From Bacillota bacterium (GTDB taxonomy: Bacteria > Bacillota > Clostridia > Peptostreptococcales > Anaerovoracaceae), in assembly GCA_029266295.1 (NCBI GenBank), contig JAQSXD010000234.1, positions 1 to 6,143 of the forward strand: a DNA stretch of 6,143 nucleotides, read 5' to 3'. The notes beneath the pieces are model-generated. The model did not search any database, had not been told where the DNA came from, and saw only the letters and a program-made list of their open reading frames with translations. A program made the translations under genes and the position numbers. Shown here one piece after another: positions 1-5,896 of the stretch (the stretch's first letter is position 1; every line of letters starts with the position of its first letter).

Positions 1-255
1 TTCAGAAATGACGTCCTCTCGTTTGAGGATCTGAAGGTAGATATGGAACTAACCGGAACCGTTCGAAATGTAGTGGACTTCGGTGCATTTGTTGATATCG
101 GTGTGAAGAATGACGGGCTGGTCCATATTTCACAGATCAGCAATAAGTTTATAAAGCATCCTATGGATGCTGTCAGTGTAGGCGATACGGTAAAGGTGAA
201 AATCCTAAGCGTAGACTACGAAAAACAAAAAGTTGCCCTGACAATGAAATTTTAA
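1..255 (+). CDS. tex: Tex/YhgF-family RNA-binding protein, C-terminal S1 domain (5' truncated)
   Basis: The frame is open from base 1 to the TAA at 253-255, giving 84 residues that are the end of a longer protein whose start lies left of the window. From about residue 15 it is a complete S1 (OB-fold) RNA-binding domain: the GTVRNVVDFGAFVDIG strand pair, the DGLVHISQIS motif, then VGDTVKVKILSVD and a closing KVALTMK strand. The wording of the S1 domain and the preceding RNDVLSFEDLK segment match the C-terminus of Tex (YhgF), a conserved nucleic-acid-binding protein of about 700 residues linked to transcription and RNA metabolism. The protein ends directly after the S1 fold, without the basic tail seen in some Tex proteins. 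The next gene begins 15 nt after the stop with no terminator between, so the two are probably co-transcribed. A different S1-domain protein is possible but less likely. Confidence 0.87.
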   Translation, partial: FRNDVLSFEDLKVDMELTGTVRNVVDFGAFVDIGVKNDGLVHISQISNKFIKHPMDAVSVGDTVKVKILSVDYEKQKVALTMKF

Positions 256-270
256 AAGAGGGTGAAATAG

Positions 271-903
271 ATGGAAAGCAGCTTGAAAATAGTGGCGCCC
301 CGCTACCAGCAAATCGCAGTGGATATTGCGGGGAAAATCGTAGATAGACATTATGAGATCGGAGGAAAGGTCTACGCCCGCTCTGCTCTTGCCAGCCAAT
401 ACAGCGTATCTCCGGAAACCGCAAGAAGAGCGATCAATGTTCTCTCTGATATGAATATCGTTGAAGTGACAAAAGGCAGCGGCGTGGTCATTAAATCCTA
501 CGAAAATGCCGTCAAGTTTATCAAGCAATACAAGGATATTCAAACACTGCATGATCTAAAAAATGACATTCTGCGTAAGATGGATCAGCAGATTGACGAT
601 ACGTTTCAGATTAAGGATCAAGTTACAAAGCTGGTTGAAAAAATCGATCGGTTTAAAAGCTCAAACCCTTTTGTTCCCTTTGAAATTGAAATCACTGCGG
701 ATACAATGTACTTGAACAAAACCTCCTCGGAAGTTAACTTTTGGCACAATACATCCGCGACGATTATTGCAATCAAAAGGGAAGACGAACTTTTGATGTC
801 GCCGGGGCCTTATGCTATGTTCTGTGAAAAGGACGTGGTGTATTTCATTGGAGACGAAAACTCCTATGAAAGAGTTCATCATTTTTTCTACCCAGAAAAC
901 TAG
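271..903 (+). CDS. busR: BusR-like transcriptional regulator: GntR-type winged helix plus RCK_C (TrkA_C) domain
   Basis: A 210-residue protein starting at ATG 271 behind an AGAGGGTG ribosome binding site (257-264). Residues about 10-75 form a GntR-type winged helix-turn-helix: APRYQQIAVDIAGKI, then ARSALASQYSVSPETARRAI as the recognition region, and a VTKGSGVVI wing. Residues about 80-130 are charged and helical, probably a coiled-coil linker. Residues about 135-210 match an RCK_C/TrkA_C domain, with the core SATIIAIKREDELLMSPGP followed by VVYFIGDE. This order and length are those of BusR of lactococci and streptococci, which binds c-di-AMP through RCK_C and represses the busA betaine transporter. 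Its position directly upstream of an Opu-type transporter supports the same job here. It lacks the effector domains (FCD, UTRA) of metabolite-sensing GntR proteins. Ligand and target are inferred from family and context. A strong terminator after the gene separates it from the transporter operon. Confidence 0.85.
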   Translation: MESSLKIVAPRYQQIAVDIAGKIVDRHYEIGGKVYARSALASQYSVSPETARRAINVLSDMNIVEVTKGSGVVIKSYENAVKFIKQYKDIQTLHDLKNDILRKMDQQIDDTFQIKDQVTKLVEKIDRFKSSNPFVPFEIEITADTMYLNKTSSEVNFWHNTSATIIAIKREDELLMSPGPYAMFCEKDVVYFIGDENSYERVHHFFYPEN

Positions 904-931
904 GCAAATCAAATTTCATTCTGGTATTAAT

Positions 932-968
932 AAAAGTGCGTTTCTGCATCCGGGAAACGTACTTTTTT
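932..968 (+). terminator. Rho-independent terminator after the busR-like gene
   Basis: A 13-bp stem pairs 932-944 (AAAAGTGCGTTTC) with 954-966 (GAAACGTACTTTT), with one G-U pair and a 9-nt loop. The 3' arm runs into a six-T tract at 963-968. It lies 29 nt after the regulator's stop codon and should end the tex-busR transcript. The A/T-rich ends mean it may also work weakly in the other direction. Confidence 0.9.
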
Positions 969-987
969 ATATTCCAAACTTCCGAGC

Positions 988-1027
988 AGTCGATGATTTT
1001 GTCATGAATCAGAGGAAAATGACGACT
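988..1027. repeat. Imperfect inverted repeat upstream of the transporter promoter
   Basis: AGTCG (988-992) and ATTTT (996-1000) pair with AAAAT (1016-1020) and CGACT (1023-1027), leaving a 3-by-2 internal mismatch and a 15-nt centre. No T tract follows, so it is not a terminator. It lies about 30 bp upstream of the -35 box and could be an accessory protein-binding site. It is weak enough to be chance. Confidence 0.3.
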
Positions 1028-1055
1028 CATGAAATGTTTTGCGGTAGCATCCTAT

Positions 1056-1084
1056 TTGACAAAGCAACAACTTGATGATAAACT
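1056..1084 (+). promoter_or_regulatory. Sigma-A-type promoter of the osmoprotectant transporter operon
   Basis: A consensus -35 box TTGACA (1056-1061) is followed after 17 bp by TAAACT (1079-1084), a 4/6 match to the -10 consensus. A TG at 1076-1077, one base before the -10, gives an extended -10 element that should offset the weak hexamer. Transcription would start near 1091, leaving a leader of about 30 nt before the ATG at 1121. The ribosome binding site of that gene is AAAGGGG (1105-1111). The whole promoter lies inside a large inverted repeat. Confidence 0.75.
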
Positions 1085-1102
1085 GAAGTTGTTTCTTTGT
1101 TA
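1057..1102. promoter_or_regulatory. Candidate operator: 46-bp near-perfect inverted repeat straddling the promoter
   Basis: The left arm ACAAAGCAACAACTT (1059-1073) pairs with the right arm AAGTTGTTTCTTTGT (1086-1100) at 14 of 15 positions, the single mismatch being 1065/1094. One more pair (1057/1102) lies beyond a G-T position. The two inner 8-mers (1066-1073 and 1086-1093) are perfect. The 12-bp centre contains the -10 element and the left arm overlaps the -35 box, so a bound protein would block RNA polymerase. No T tract follows, and the predicted transcript would begin inside the right arm, so an RNA hairpin role is unlikely. The BusR-like regulator encoded just upstream is the obvious candidate ligand. 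A bipartite site suits a dimer-of-dimers repressor. Assignment to this regulator is inference. Confidence 0.7.
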
Positions 1103-1120
1103 GAAAAGGGGTAATATATT

Positions 1121-2248
1121 ATGATAAAATTTGAAAATGTATCGAAATCTTATGGAGAAAGTAAGGTACTGAAAGGCCTAAGTTTTCAGATCAAACAAGG
1201 AGATTTTGTTGTTTTGATCGGTCCCAGTGGGTGTGGCAAAACCACAACGCTGAAAACCATCAATCGGCTGATTCAACCGGACAGCGGAAAAATATTGATT
1301 GACGGAAAAGATAGCGCGCAGTTAAATCCTGTTGAGCTTCGAAGGTCCATCGGATATGTCATACAGCAGATTGGGCTTTTTCCCAATATGACGGTAGAAG
1401 AAAATATTGCTGTGGTGCCAAAGCTTTTGAACTATCCGAAAGAAAAGTGGCAGCCCATTGTGAAAGAACTACTGACGCTGGTAGGGATGCCCTATGAAGA
1501 AAATGCGCATAAGTATCCATCCGAGCTGTCAGGGGGGCAACAGCAAAGGATCGGCGTACTCAGAGCATTGGCTGCATCTCCTCCCATCGTATTGATGGAT
1601 GAGCCGTTCGGAGCACTGGATCCCATCACCAGAGAATCACTCCAAGAGGAAGTCAGAAGAATCCAGAAAAAACTTAAGAAAACCATCGTGTTTGTAACCC
1701 ATGATATGGACGAGGCGCTAAAAATGGCCGATGTTATCGTATTTATGAGCGGAGGAAAGATTCTGCAGATGGCATCTCCGGAGGAAATGCTTCAGCATCC
1801 CGCTGATCCGCTGATTTCCGAATTCATGGGAAAACACAGAAGTGCTTTGAGTGTAAATGCAGCGATGTCGGCAGCAGAATTTATGAAAACGAGGGTTCTG
1901 AAAGCGGCCCGAAGCATGCAGACGCTGCAGTCCATTGAACTGATGCGAAACCGGGATGTCAACTCCATGATCGTCCTCAATGATGATGATACCTATGCGG
2001 GAACGGTATCGCTGGATACCATAAAGTCCCATGGGAAAGCGGGCAGAGCCATCGGAGAATTCATGGAGACAACGGTACCCACAGTAAATCTGAAAGAAGA
2101 TGCGAGAGATACCTTTGAAAAACTTTACACATCTCCTGCCGGGTATGTGGTCGTTCTAAACGATGACATGACGGTTGCGGGTCTCATCACCAAAACCAGC
2201 ATGGCGAAGGCGATGGGCGATGCACTATGGGGGGAGATGATATCATGA
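1121..2248 (+). CDS. opuCA: Osmoprotectant (glycine betaine/carnitine/choline-type) ABC transporter ATPase with CBS domains
   Basis: This 375-residue cytoplasmic protein powers the transporter formed with the next three genes. Its ATPase domain (about 1-240) has Walker A GPSGCGKTT at 34-42, Q-loop glutamines at 82-83, the signature LSGGQQQR at 136-143, Walker B IVLMDEP at 156-162, D-loop GALD at 164-167 and H-loop His194. Residues about 255-375 form a tandem CBS pair (Bateman module), with the repeated patterns VNSMIVLNDDDTYAGTVS and AGYVVVLNDDMTVAGLIT. The length is close to OpuCA of Bacillus (about 380). In this family the CBS module gates transport in response to ionic strength, and in some Firmicutes OpuCA it binds c-di-AMP. 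The start ATG follows AAAGGGG with a 9-nt gap. The stop overlaps the start of the next gene. Substrate specificity cannot be read from the ATPase. Confidence 0.95.
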   Translation: MIKFENVSKSYGESKVLKGLSFQIKQGDFVVLIGPSGCGKTTTLKTINRLIQPDSGKILIDGKDSAQLNPVELRRSIGYVIQQIGLFPNMTVEENIAVVPKLLNYPKEKWQPIVKELLTLVGMPYEENAHKYPSELSGGQQQRIGVLRALAASPPIVLMDEPFGALDPITRESLQEEVRRIQKKLKKTIVFVTHDMDEALKMADVIVFMSGGKILQMASPEEMLQHPADPLISEFMGKHRSALSVNAAMSAAEFMKTRVLKAARSMQTLQSIELMRNRDVNSMIVLNDDDTYAGTVSLDTIKSHGKAGRAIGEFMETTVPTVNLKEDARDTFEKLYTSPAGYVVVLNDDMTVAGLITKTSMAKAMGDALWGEMIS

Positions 2249-2889
2249 CGCTAATAGAATTTTTTATTGTAAATCAGAAGGATATTCTAGGATGCCTCAT
2301 CAGGCATTTTCAACTGGTTGGAATATCCGTCACCACAGGGATGCTGATCGCAGTTCCGCTGGGTATTTTTCTTACCAGGGTTAGGCGCATTGCGCCCCTC
2401 GTACTGAATTTTGCCGGAATGATACAGACCATCCCCGGTCTGGTCATGCTGGGGTTCGCTCTGCTTCTTTTCGGAATCGGGCTCCTGCCCGCACTGCTTG
2501 TTCTCAGTATCTACGCAATCCTGCCGATCTTGCATAATACCTATACCGGAATCACGGAAGTAGAAAAAAGCTATATTGAGGCTGCCAGGGGCATCGGCAT
2601 GACTGACAGCCAGATTTTATTGAAAGTAGAGCTGCCCCTAGCACGATCGACCATCGTGGGAGGAATCAGGACCTCAACCGTATTTACCGTCAGCTGGGCA
2701 ACTCTCGCAGGACTCATCGGAGCGGGAGGCTTGGGTGATCTGATCTGGACAGGTCTGTCCACCTATAATACAAACTTTATCCTTGCAGGTGCGATCCCTT
2801 CTGCCATTGTTGCGGTTATTTTAAGCGGCTTGATACACCTGATACAGAAAAAACTTACGCCGAGAGGATTGAAGGGGGTGAGCGCATGA
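2245..2889 (+). CDS. opuCB: Osmoprotectant ABC transporter permease (OpuCB-type)
   Basis: An integral membrane subunit of the binding-protein-dependent transport (MetI-like) fold, 214 residues from ATG 2245. An in-frame ATG at 2227 would add six residues, but it would lie inside the upstream gene and consume the G-rich ribosome binding site (2230-2236). The 2245 start forms an ATGA overlap with the preceding stop, typical of translational coupling. Several hydrophobic spans are visible (about 24-44, 52-76, 80-97, 136-160, 180-203). Family motifs are QTIPGLVML (61-69), the EAA loop EAARGIGMT (112-120) that docks on the ATPase, and LIGAGGLGD (157-165). It would form the membrane channel with the next permease. 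The length matches OpuCB (about 217). Confidence 0.93.
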   Translation: MTLIEFFIVNQKDILGCLIRHFQLVGISVTTGMLIAVPLGIFLTRVRRIAPLVLNFAGMIQTIPGLVMLGFALLLFGIGLLPALLVLSIYAILPILHNTYTGITEVEKSYIEAARGIGMTDSQILLKVELPLARSTIVGGIRTSTVFTVSWATLAGLIGAGGLGDLIWTGLSTYNTNFILAGAIPSAIVAVILSGLIHLIQKKLTPRGLKGVSA

Positions 2890-3491
2890 GCAACTTAATG
2901 CCGTTAATCTTAGAGCATCTTATGATTGTACTCATTGCTGCATCGATCTCCGTAGTAATAGGAGTTGTGCTGGGGATCCTGTCATACTGGATGAACTATC
3001 TTGATAAAGCAATCCTTTGGACAGCCGAAATCATTCAGACCATTCCGAATCTGGCACTGCTTGCCATTCTTATGATCCTATTTGGTCTGGGCAATGTTAC
3101 CATTATCGCTGCGCTCGTACTTTATGCGCTGCTGCCCATTGTTCGAAACACTTATATTGGGCTGAAATCCGTTCCGATTTATTTGAAAGATGCAGCCAGA
3201 GGGATGGGAATGAGCAAGCTGCAACGGTTGATGAAGGTAGAACTGCCGCTGTCTTTTCCGCTAATCTTTTCGGGGATTAAGATCGCGGTCGTCAACTCCC
3301 TTTCCATTGCGGTTATGGGGGTTTTGATCGGGGCCGGAGGGCTTGGGTATCCGATCTACAGAGGAATACAGACGAACAGCATGGAACGGATTCTAATAGG
3401 GGCGATCCCTGTCGTACTCATGGCATTGCTGCTGGATTATCTGATGACAAAAGTTGAAAAACGGCTCGTGCATAAGGGAAGCGTGAATTAA
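2886..3491 (+). CDS. opuCD: Osmoprotectant ABC transporter permease (OpuCD-type)
   Basis: The second membrane subunit, 201 residues, again starting in an ATGA overlap with the previous stop and preceded by a GGGGGTG ribosome binding site about 6 nt upstream. It is paralogous to the preceding permease: QTIPNLALL (51-59), the EAA-like loop DAARGMGMS (102-110) and LIGAGGLG (147-154) sit at corresponding places. Hydrophobic spans cover about 12-35, 42-66, 70-87, 124-150 and 170-186. The EAA loop has Asp in place of the usual first Glu. It is shorter than Bacillus OpuCD (about 229), mainly at the ends, and has no substrate-binding domain fused to it. The two permeases and two copies of the ATPase would make the inner transporter core. 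Confidence 0.92.
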   Translation: MSNLMPLILEHLMIVLIAASISVVIGVVLGILSYWMNYLDKAILWTAEIIQTIPNLALLAILMILFGLGNVTIIAALVLYALLPIVRNTYIGLKSVPIYLKDAARGMGMSKLQRLMKVELPLSFPLIFSGIKIAVVNSLSIAVMGVLIGAGGLGYPIYRGIQTNSMERILIGAIPVVLMALLLDYLMTKVEKRLVHKGSVN

Positions 3492-3546
3492 TACCTTATG
3501 CAGCGACCGTTGTTTTTAGAAGTTTATTCAAGAGGAGGAATTGACA

Positions 3547-4437
3547 ATGAAAAGAAGATTAAAAACAATAGCAGGAATTCTCGCAATCGCGCTGGCTGTG
3601 GTATCTTTTGCGGCATGCGGTAAAGGTACGATCGTTATAGGTTCCAAAGACTTTGGCGAAAATATTGTTCTTGGAGAAATGTTTGCACAATTAATTGAGA
3701 AAAACACAGATTTAAAGGTAACAAGAAAATTGAATATGGGAGGAACCTTCGTCTGCTTTGAAGCAATTAAAAAAGGAGACATCGACATCTATCCTGAATA
3801 CACGGGAACCGGTCTCACCGCACAGCTTAAGATGGATGTGGTCGGAGACCCCGATGAAGCATATCGCATTGTTTCCGAGGAGTTTGACAATCAGTTTGGA
3901 ATTACATGGCTTAGCCCCCTTGGGTTTAATAACACCTATACATTGGCAGTAACAAACGAAATTTATGAACAATATGGAATCGAAACCTACAGTGATCTGG
4001 CTAAGATTTCAGACAACCTGGTTTTCGGTGCAGAACATGAGTTTTTTGATCGTCAGGATGGATTCGACGGACTTGTTGCCTTCTATGATATGACTTTTAA
4101 GGGAGAACCGAAAAAAATGAATACTGCCTTAAAATATCAGGCGATCGGCAATGGAGACATGGATGTAACGGATGCATTTGCAACAGATGGCCCCATTAAG
4201 CAGTACAACCTAAAAGTACTGGAAGATGACAAGGGCTTCTTCCCTCCTTACTATGCTGCACCGATTGTTAGAAATGAAACTTTGGTAAAACACCCGGAAC
4301 TTTCTGAGCTTTTGGACAGGCTGGGCGGCCTTCTGGATGATGCAACAATGACAGAGCTTAATTATCTGATTGATGTGGAGGGGCAAGAGGTAGAAGTCGT
4401 CGCGAGGAATTTTCTAAGTGATCAGGGGCTTATTTAA
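3547..4437 (+). CDS. opuCC: Osmoprotectant ABC transporter substrate-binding lipoprotein (OpuAC/ProX-like domain)
   Basis: An extracytoplasmic lipoprotein that captures the solute. ATG 3547 is chosen over the in-frame TTG 3541: AGGAGG at 3533-3538 is 8 nt from the ATG but only 2 nt from the TTG. The 296-residue precursor has a KRR n-region, a hydrophobic core and a lipobox FAAC with lipidated Cys24; Phe at -3 is unusual. The mature part is an OpuAC-type (PF04069) binding domain: IVIGSKDFGENIVLGEM (29-45), GDIDIYPEYTGTG (77-89), LGFNNTYTLAV (125-135), and VTDAFATDGPI (207-217) followed by a FFPPYYAAPIVR stretch. Candidate ligand-cage aromatics include Tyr85, Tyr131 and the paired Tyr in FFPPYYA. 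The length is typical. It is the last gene of the operon, 55 nt after the second permease, with its own strong ribosome binding site. The ligand is probably a quaternary ammonium compound, but which one cannot be told. Confidence 0.93.
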   Translation: MKRRLKTIAGILAIALAVVSFAACGKGTIVIGSKDFGENIVLGEMFAQLIEKNTDLKVTRKLNMGGTFVCFEAIKKGDIDIYPEYTGTGLTAQLKMDVVGDPDEAYRIVSEEFDNQFGITWLSPLGFNNTYTLAVTNEIYEQYGIETYSDLAKISDNLVFGAEHEFFDRQDGFDGLVAFYDMTFKGEPKKMNTALKYQAIGNGDMDVTDAFATDGPIKQYNLKVLEDDKGFFPPYYAAPIVRNETLVKHPELSELLDRLGGLLDDATMTELNYLIDVEGQEVEVVARNFLSDQGLI

Positions 4438-4471
4438 TCTCTTACGGTTCAGAAACTGGTACTTCAAACTG

Positions 4472-4498
4472 ACAACCTATAATTAAATATAAAGTTGT
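4472..4498. promoter_or_regulatory. Inverted repeat ACAAC-N17-GTTGT around a consensus -10 box
   Basis: ACAAC (4472-4476) and GTTGT (4494-4498) flank a perfect TATAAT (4478-4483). The right side reads AAGTTGTT (4492-4499), identical to the 8-mer at 1086-1093 in the transporter operator. There the same ACAAC/GTTGT pair is separated by 16 bp and also encloses the -10 element. No good -35 box lies upstream of this TATAAT (nearest is CTGGTA near 4456), so a promoter here would be activator-dependent or weak. The site could be a second target of the same regulator. The half-sites are only 5 bp and AT-rich, so chance remains possible. Confidence 0.4.
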
Positions 4499-4526
4499 TG
4501 ATTTGCTGCGCATTTTAGGATAAAAT
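4498..4526 (+). promoter_or_regulatory. Candidate promoter for the Na+-pump subunit gene
   Basis: TTGATT (4498-4503) and TAAAAT (4521-4526) are separated by 17 bp, giving 4/6 and 5/6 matches to the sigma-A consensus. Transcription would start near 4533 and leave an untranslated leader of about 105 nt before ATG 4638. The -35 box begins at the last base of the GTTGT half-site, so a protein bound at 4472-4498 could affect it. No clear terminator separates the preceding lipoprotein gene from this promoter, so some readthrough from the transporter operon is possible. Confidence 0.6.
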
Positions 4527-4548
4527 GTAAGGACATGTGAAATAATAC

Positions 4549-4609
4549 TGCGGAAGAGAAACAGATAAACTGCCCCGTTTTATCGGGAGTAGAATCGCTT
4601 CAAACCGCA
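4549..4609 (+). promoter_or_regulatory. Possible structured 5' leader of the Na+-pump gene
   Basis: TGCGG (4549-4553) can pair with CCGCA (4605-4609) to enclose inner elements. CCCG (4574-4577) pairs with CGGG (4584-4587) around a six-base loop, extended by ACT (4569-4571) with AGT (4588-4590) across a two-base bulge. An alternative 6-bp helix, GATAAA (4564-4569) with TTTATC (4579-4584), excludes the CCCG hairpin. AACC (4603-4606) can also pair with GGTT (4622-4625) next to the ribosome binding site, in competition with the outer stem. This is suggestive of a regulated leader, but I do not recognise a known riboswitch class and short helices can occur by chance. Confidence 0.3.
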
Positions 4610-4637
4610 AGGAATCAACAAGGTTAGGAGAAGATTA

Positions 4638-5807
4638 ATGCTGCTGAATACGATTGCTGAATTTATCAACACCACCGGCTTCATGAATATGGAATTAAAA
4701 AATGCCATCATGCTCGGTGTTGCGCTCTTATTTCTGTTTCTGGCGATTAATAAAGGGTTTGAACCGTTGCTGCTGGTTCCGATAGCGTTTGGAATGCTGC
4801 TGTCAAATCTGCCTCTGACGGGTATTTTTGATCATACAATATCTGCGTTTGACGCATATTTGGATCCTAGCAAACAGGAAACTGCAGGAGGACTATTCTA
4901 TCTGTTCTATTCTTTCAACAAGCTGGGCATATTCCCACCGCTTATTTTCCTGGGTATTGGCGCTATGACAGATTTTGCACCGCTGATTGCTAATCCGAAA
5001 TCGCTTCTTCTGGGAGCAGCAGCCCAGTTGGGTATTTTCTTTACCTTCCTGGGAGCGGTATTGTTTTTCGGTTTTACTGCACAGGAGGCAGCCTCCATCG
5101 GCATTATCGGCGGGGCGGACGGGCCTACGGCGATCTTTATTACAACAAAACTCGCGCCTCATTTATTAGGAGCGATTGCCGTTGCGGCATATTCTTACAT
5201 GGCTTTGGTTCCTGTAATCCAGCCTCCGATTATGAAGGCATTGACGACAAAAAAAGAGCGTGTGATCAAGATGGAACAGCTTAGAGTCGTTGGTCGCAGA
5301 GAGAAGATTTTGTTTCCCATTATGGTAACGGTCATCGTTGTTTTGATTCTGCCCGCTGCGGCTCCGCTGGTCGGAATGCTGATGCTGGGAAATCTTTTCA
5401 AAGAGAGCGGTGTTACAGCAAGGCTATCTGATACTGCATCCAATGCATTAATTAATATTGTCACCATACTGCTGGGCATTTCTGTAGGTGCATCTGCGCA
5501 GGGACCAACGTTCCTTGTGCCGGCCACGATTCAGATTATCGTTCTGGGGATTCTCGCTTTTGCGGTAGGCACCGCAGGAGGAGTTCTACTGGCGAAACTG
5601 ATGAATGTTCTGACGGGAGGAAAAATCAATCCATTGATCGGTTCGGCGGGTGTATCTGCTGTACCTATGGCAGCCAGAGTCTCCCAAAAGGTTGGTCAGC
5701 AGTATAATTCGACGAATTTCCTGTTGATGCATGCAATGGGACCAAATGTAGCAGGTGTGATCGGTTCGGCTGTTGCCGCCGGTGTAATGCTTTCTATGTT
5801 TGGCTAA
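4638..5807 (+). CDS. Na+-translocating decarboxylase beta subunit (OadB/GcdB/MmdB family)
   Basis: A 389-residue integral membrane protein of the family that couples decarboxylation of biotin-bound carboxyl groups to Na+ export. Start ATG 4638 lies 7 nt after AGGAG (4626-4630). Diagnostic segments are GFEPLLLVPIAFG (40-52), the FPPLIFLGIGAMTDF block (99-113), the re-entrant IGIIGGADGPTAIF (154-167), whose Asp161 should correspond to the Na+-site Asp203 of Klebsiella OadB, the AYSYMALVPVIQPPIM stretch, and the C-terminal GPNVAGVIGSAVAAG. Most of the chain is hydrophobic, with about nine or more membrane spans and one basic cytoplasmic loop near TTKKERVIK. The length fits glutaconyl-CoA or methylmalonyl-CoA decarboxylase beta subunits (about 370-390) better than enterobacterial OadB (about 430). 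No alpha, gamma or biotin-carrier subunit is present in the window, so its substrate complex cannot be named; partners may lie elsewhere. A terminator follows, suggesting a monocistronic unit. Confidence 0.92.
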   Translation: MLLNTIAEFINTTGFMNMELKNAIMLGVALLFLFLAINKGFEPLLLVPIAFGMLLSNLPLTGIFDHTISAFDAYLDPSKQETAGGLFYLFYSFNKLGIFPPLIFLGIGAMTDFAPLIANPKSLLLGAAAQLGIFFTFLGAVLFFGFTAQEAASIGIIGGADGPTAIFITTKLAPHLLGAIAVAAYSYMALVPVIQPPIMKALTTKKERVIKMEQLRVVGRREKILFPIMVTVIVVLILPAAAPLVGMLMLGNLFKESGVTARLSDTASNALINIVTILLGISVGASAQGPTFLVPATIQIIVLGILAFAVGTAGGVLLAKLMNVLTGGKINPLIGSAGVSAVPMAARVSQKVGQQYNSTNFLLMHAMGPNVAGVIGSAVAAGVMLSMFG

Positions 5808-5896
5808 TCTATATGGCAAGGGATCATGCTGGAATTTGCAGATGATAACAACAAGTGCCAATCAAAAGCAGCGTCGCTAAAATCATTATATTTCTA

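Noticed and set aside
812..1075. 87-codon + strand open frame across the end of the regulator and the intergenic region
   Set aside because: It starts inside the regulator gene in another frame, runs through a strong terminator and the transporter promoter, has no ribosome binding site, and its translation resembles no protein family.
1057..1102. Interpretation of the large palindrome as a terminator or attenuator
   Set aside because: There is no T tract on either side, and the predicted transcription start falls inside the right arm, so the full hairpin would not form in the operon mRNA.
2227..2244. Upstream ATG as start of the first permease
   Set aside because: It would use the G-rich ribosome binding site as coding sequence; ATG 2245 has that site at proper spacing and makes a typical ATGA overlap.
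3541..3546. TTG start for the binding lipoprotein
   Set aside because: Only 2 nt separate it from AGGAGG, whereas ATG 3547 is 8 nt away and gives a normal signal peptide beginning MKRR.
4893..5162. 89-codon minus-strand open frame inside the Na+-pump gene, and similar antisense frames in the other genes
   Set aside because: These are antisense shadows of clearly coding sequence, with Arg/Cys-rich or low-information translations and no family motifs.
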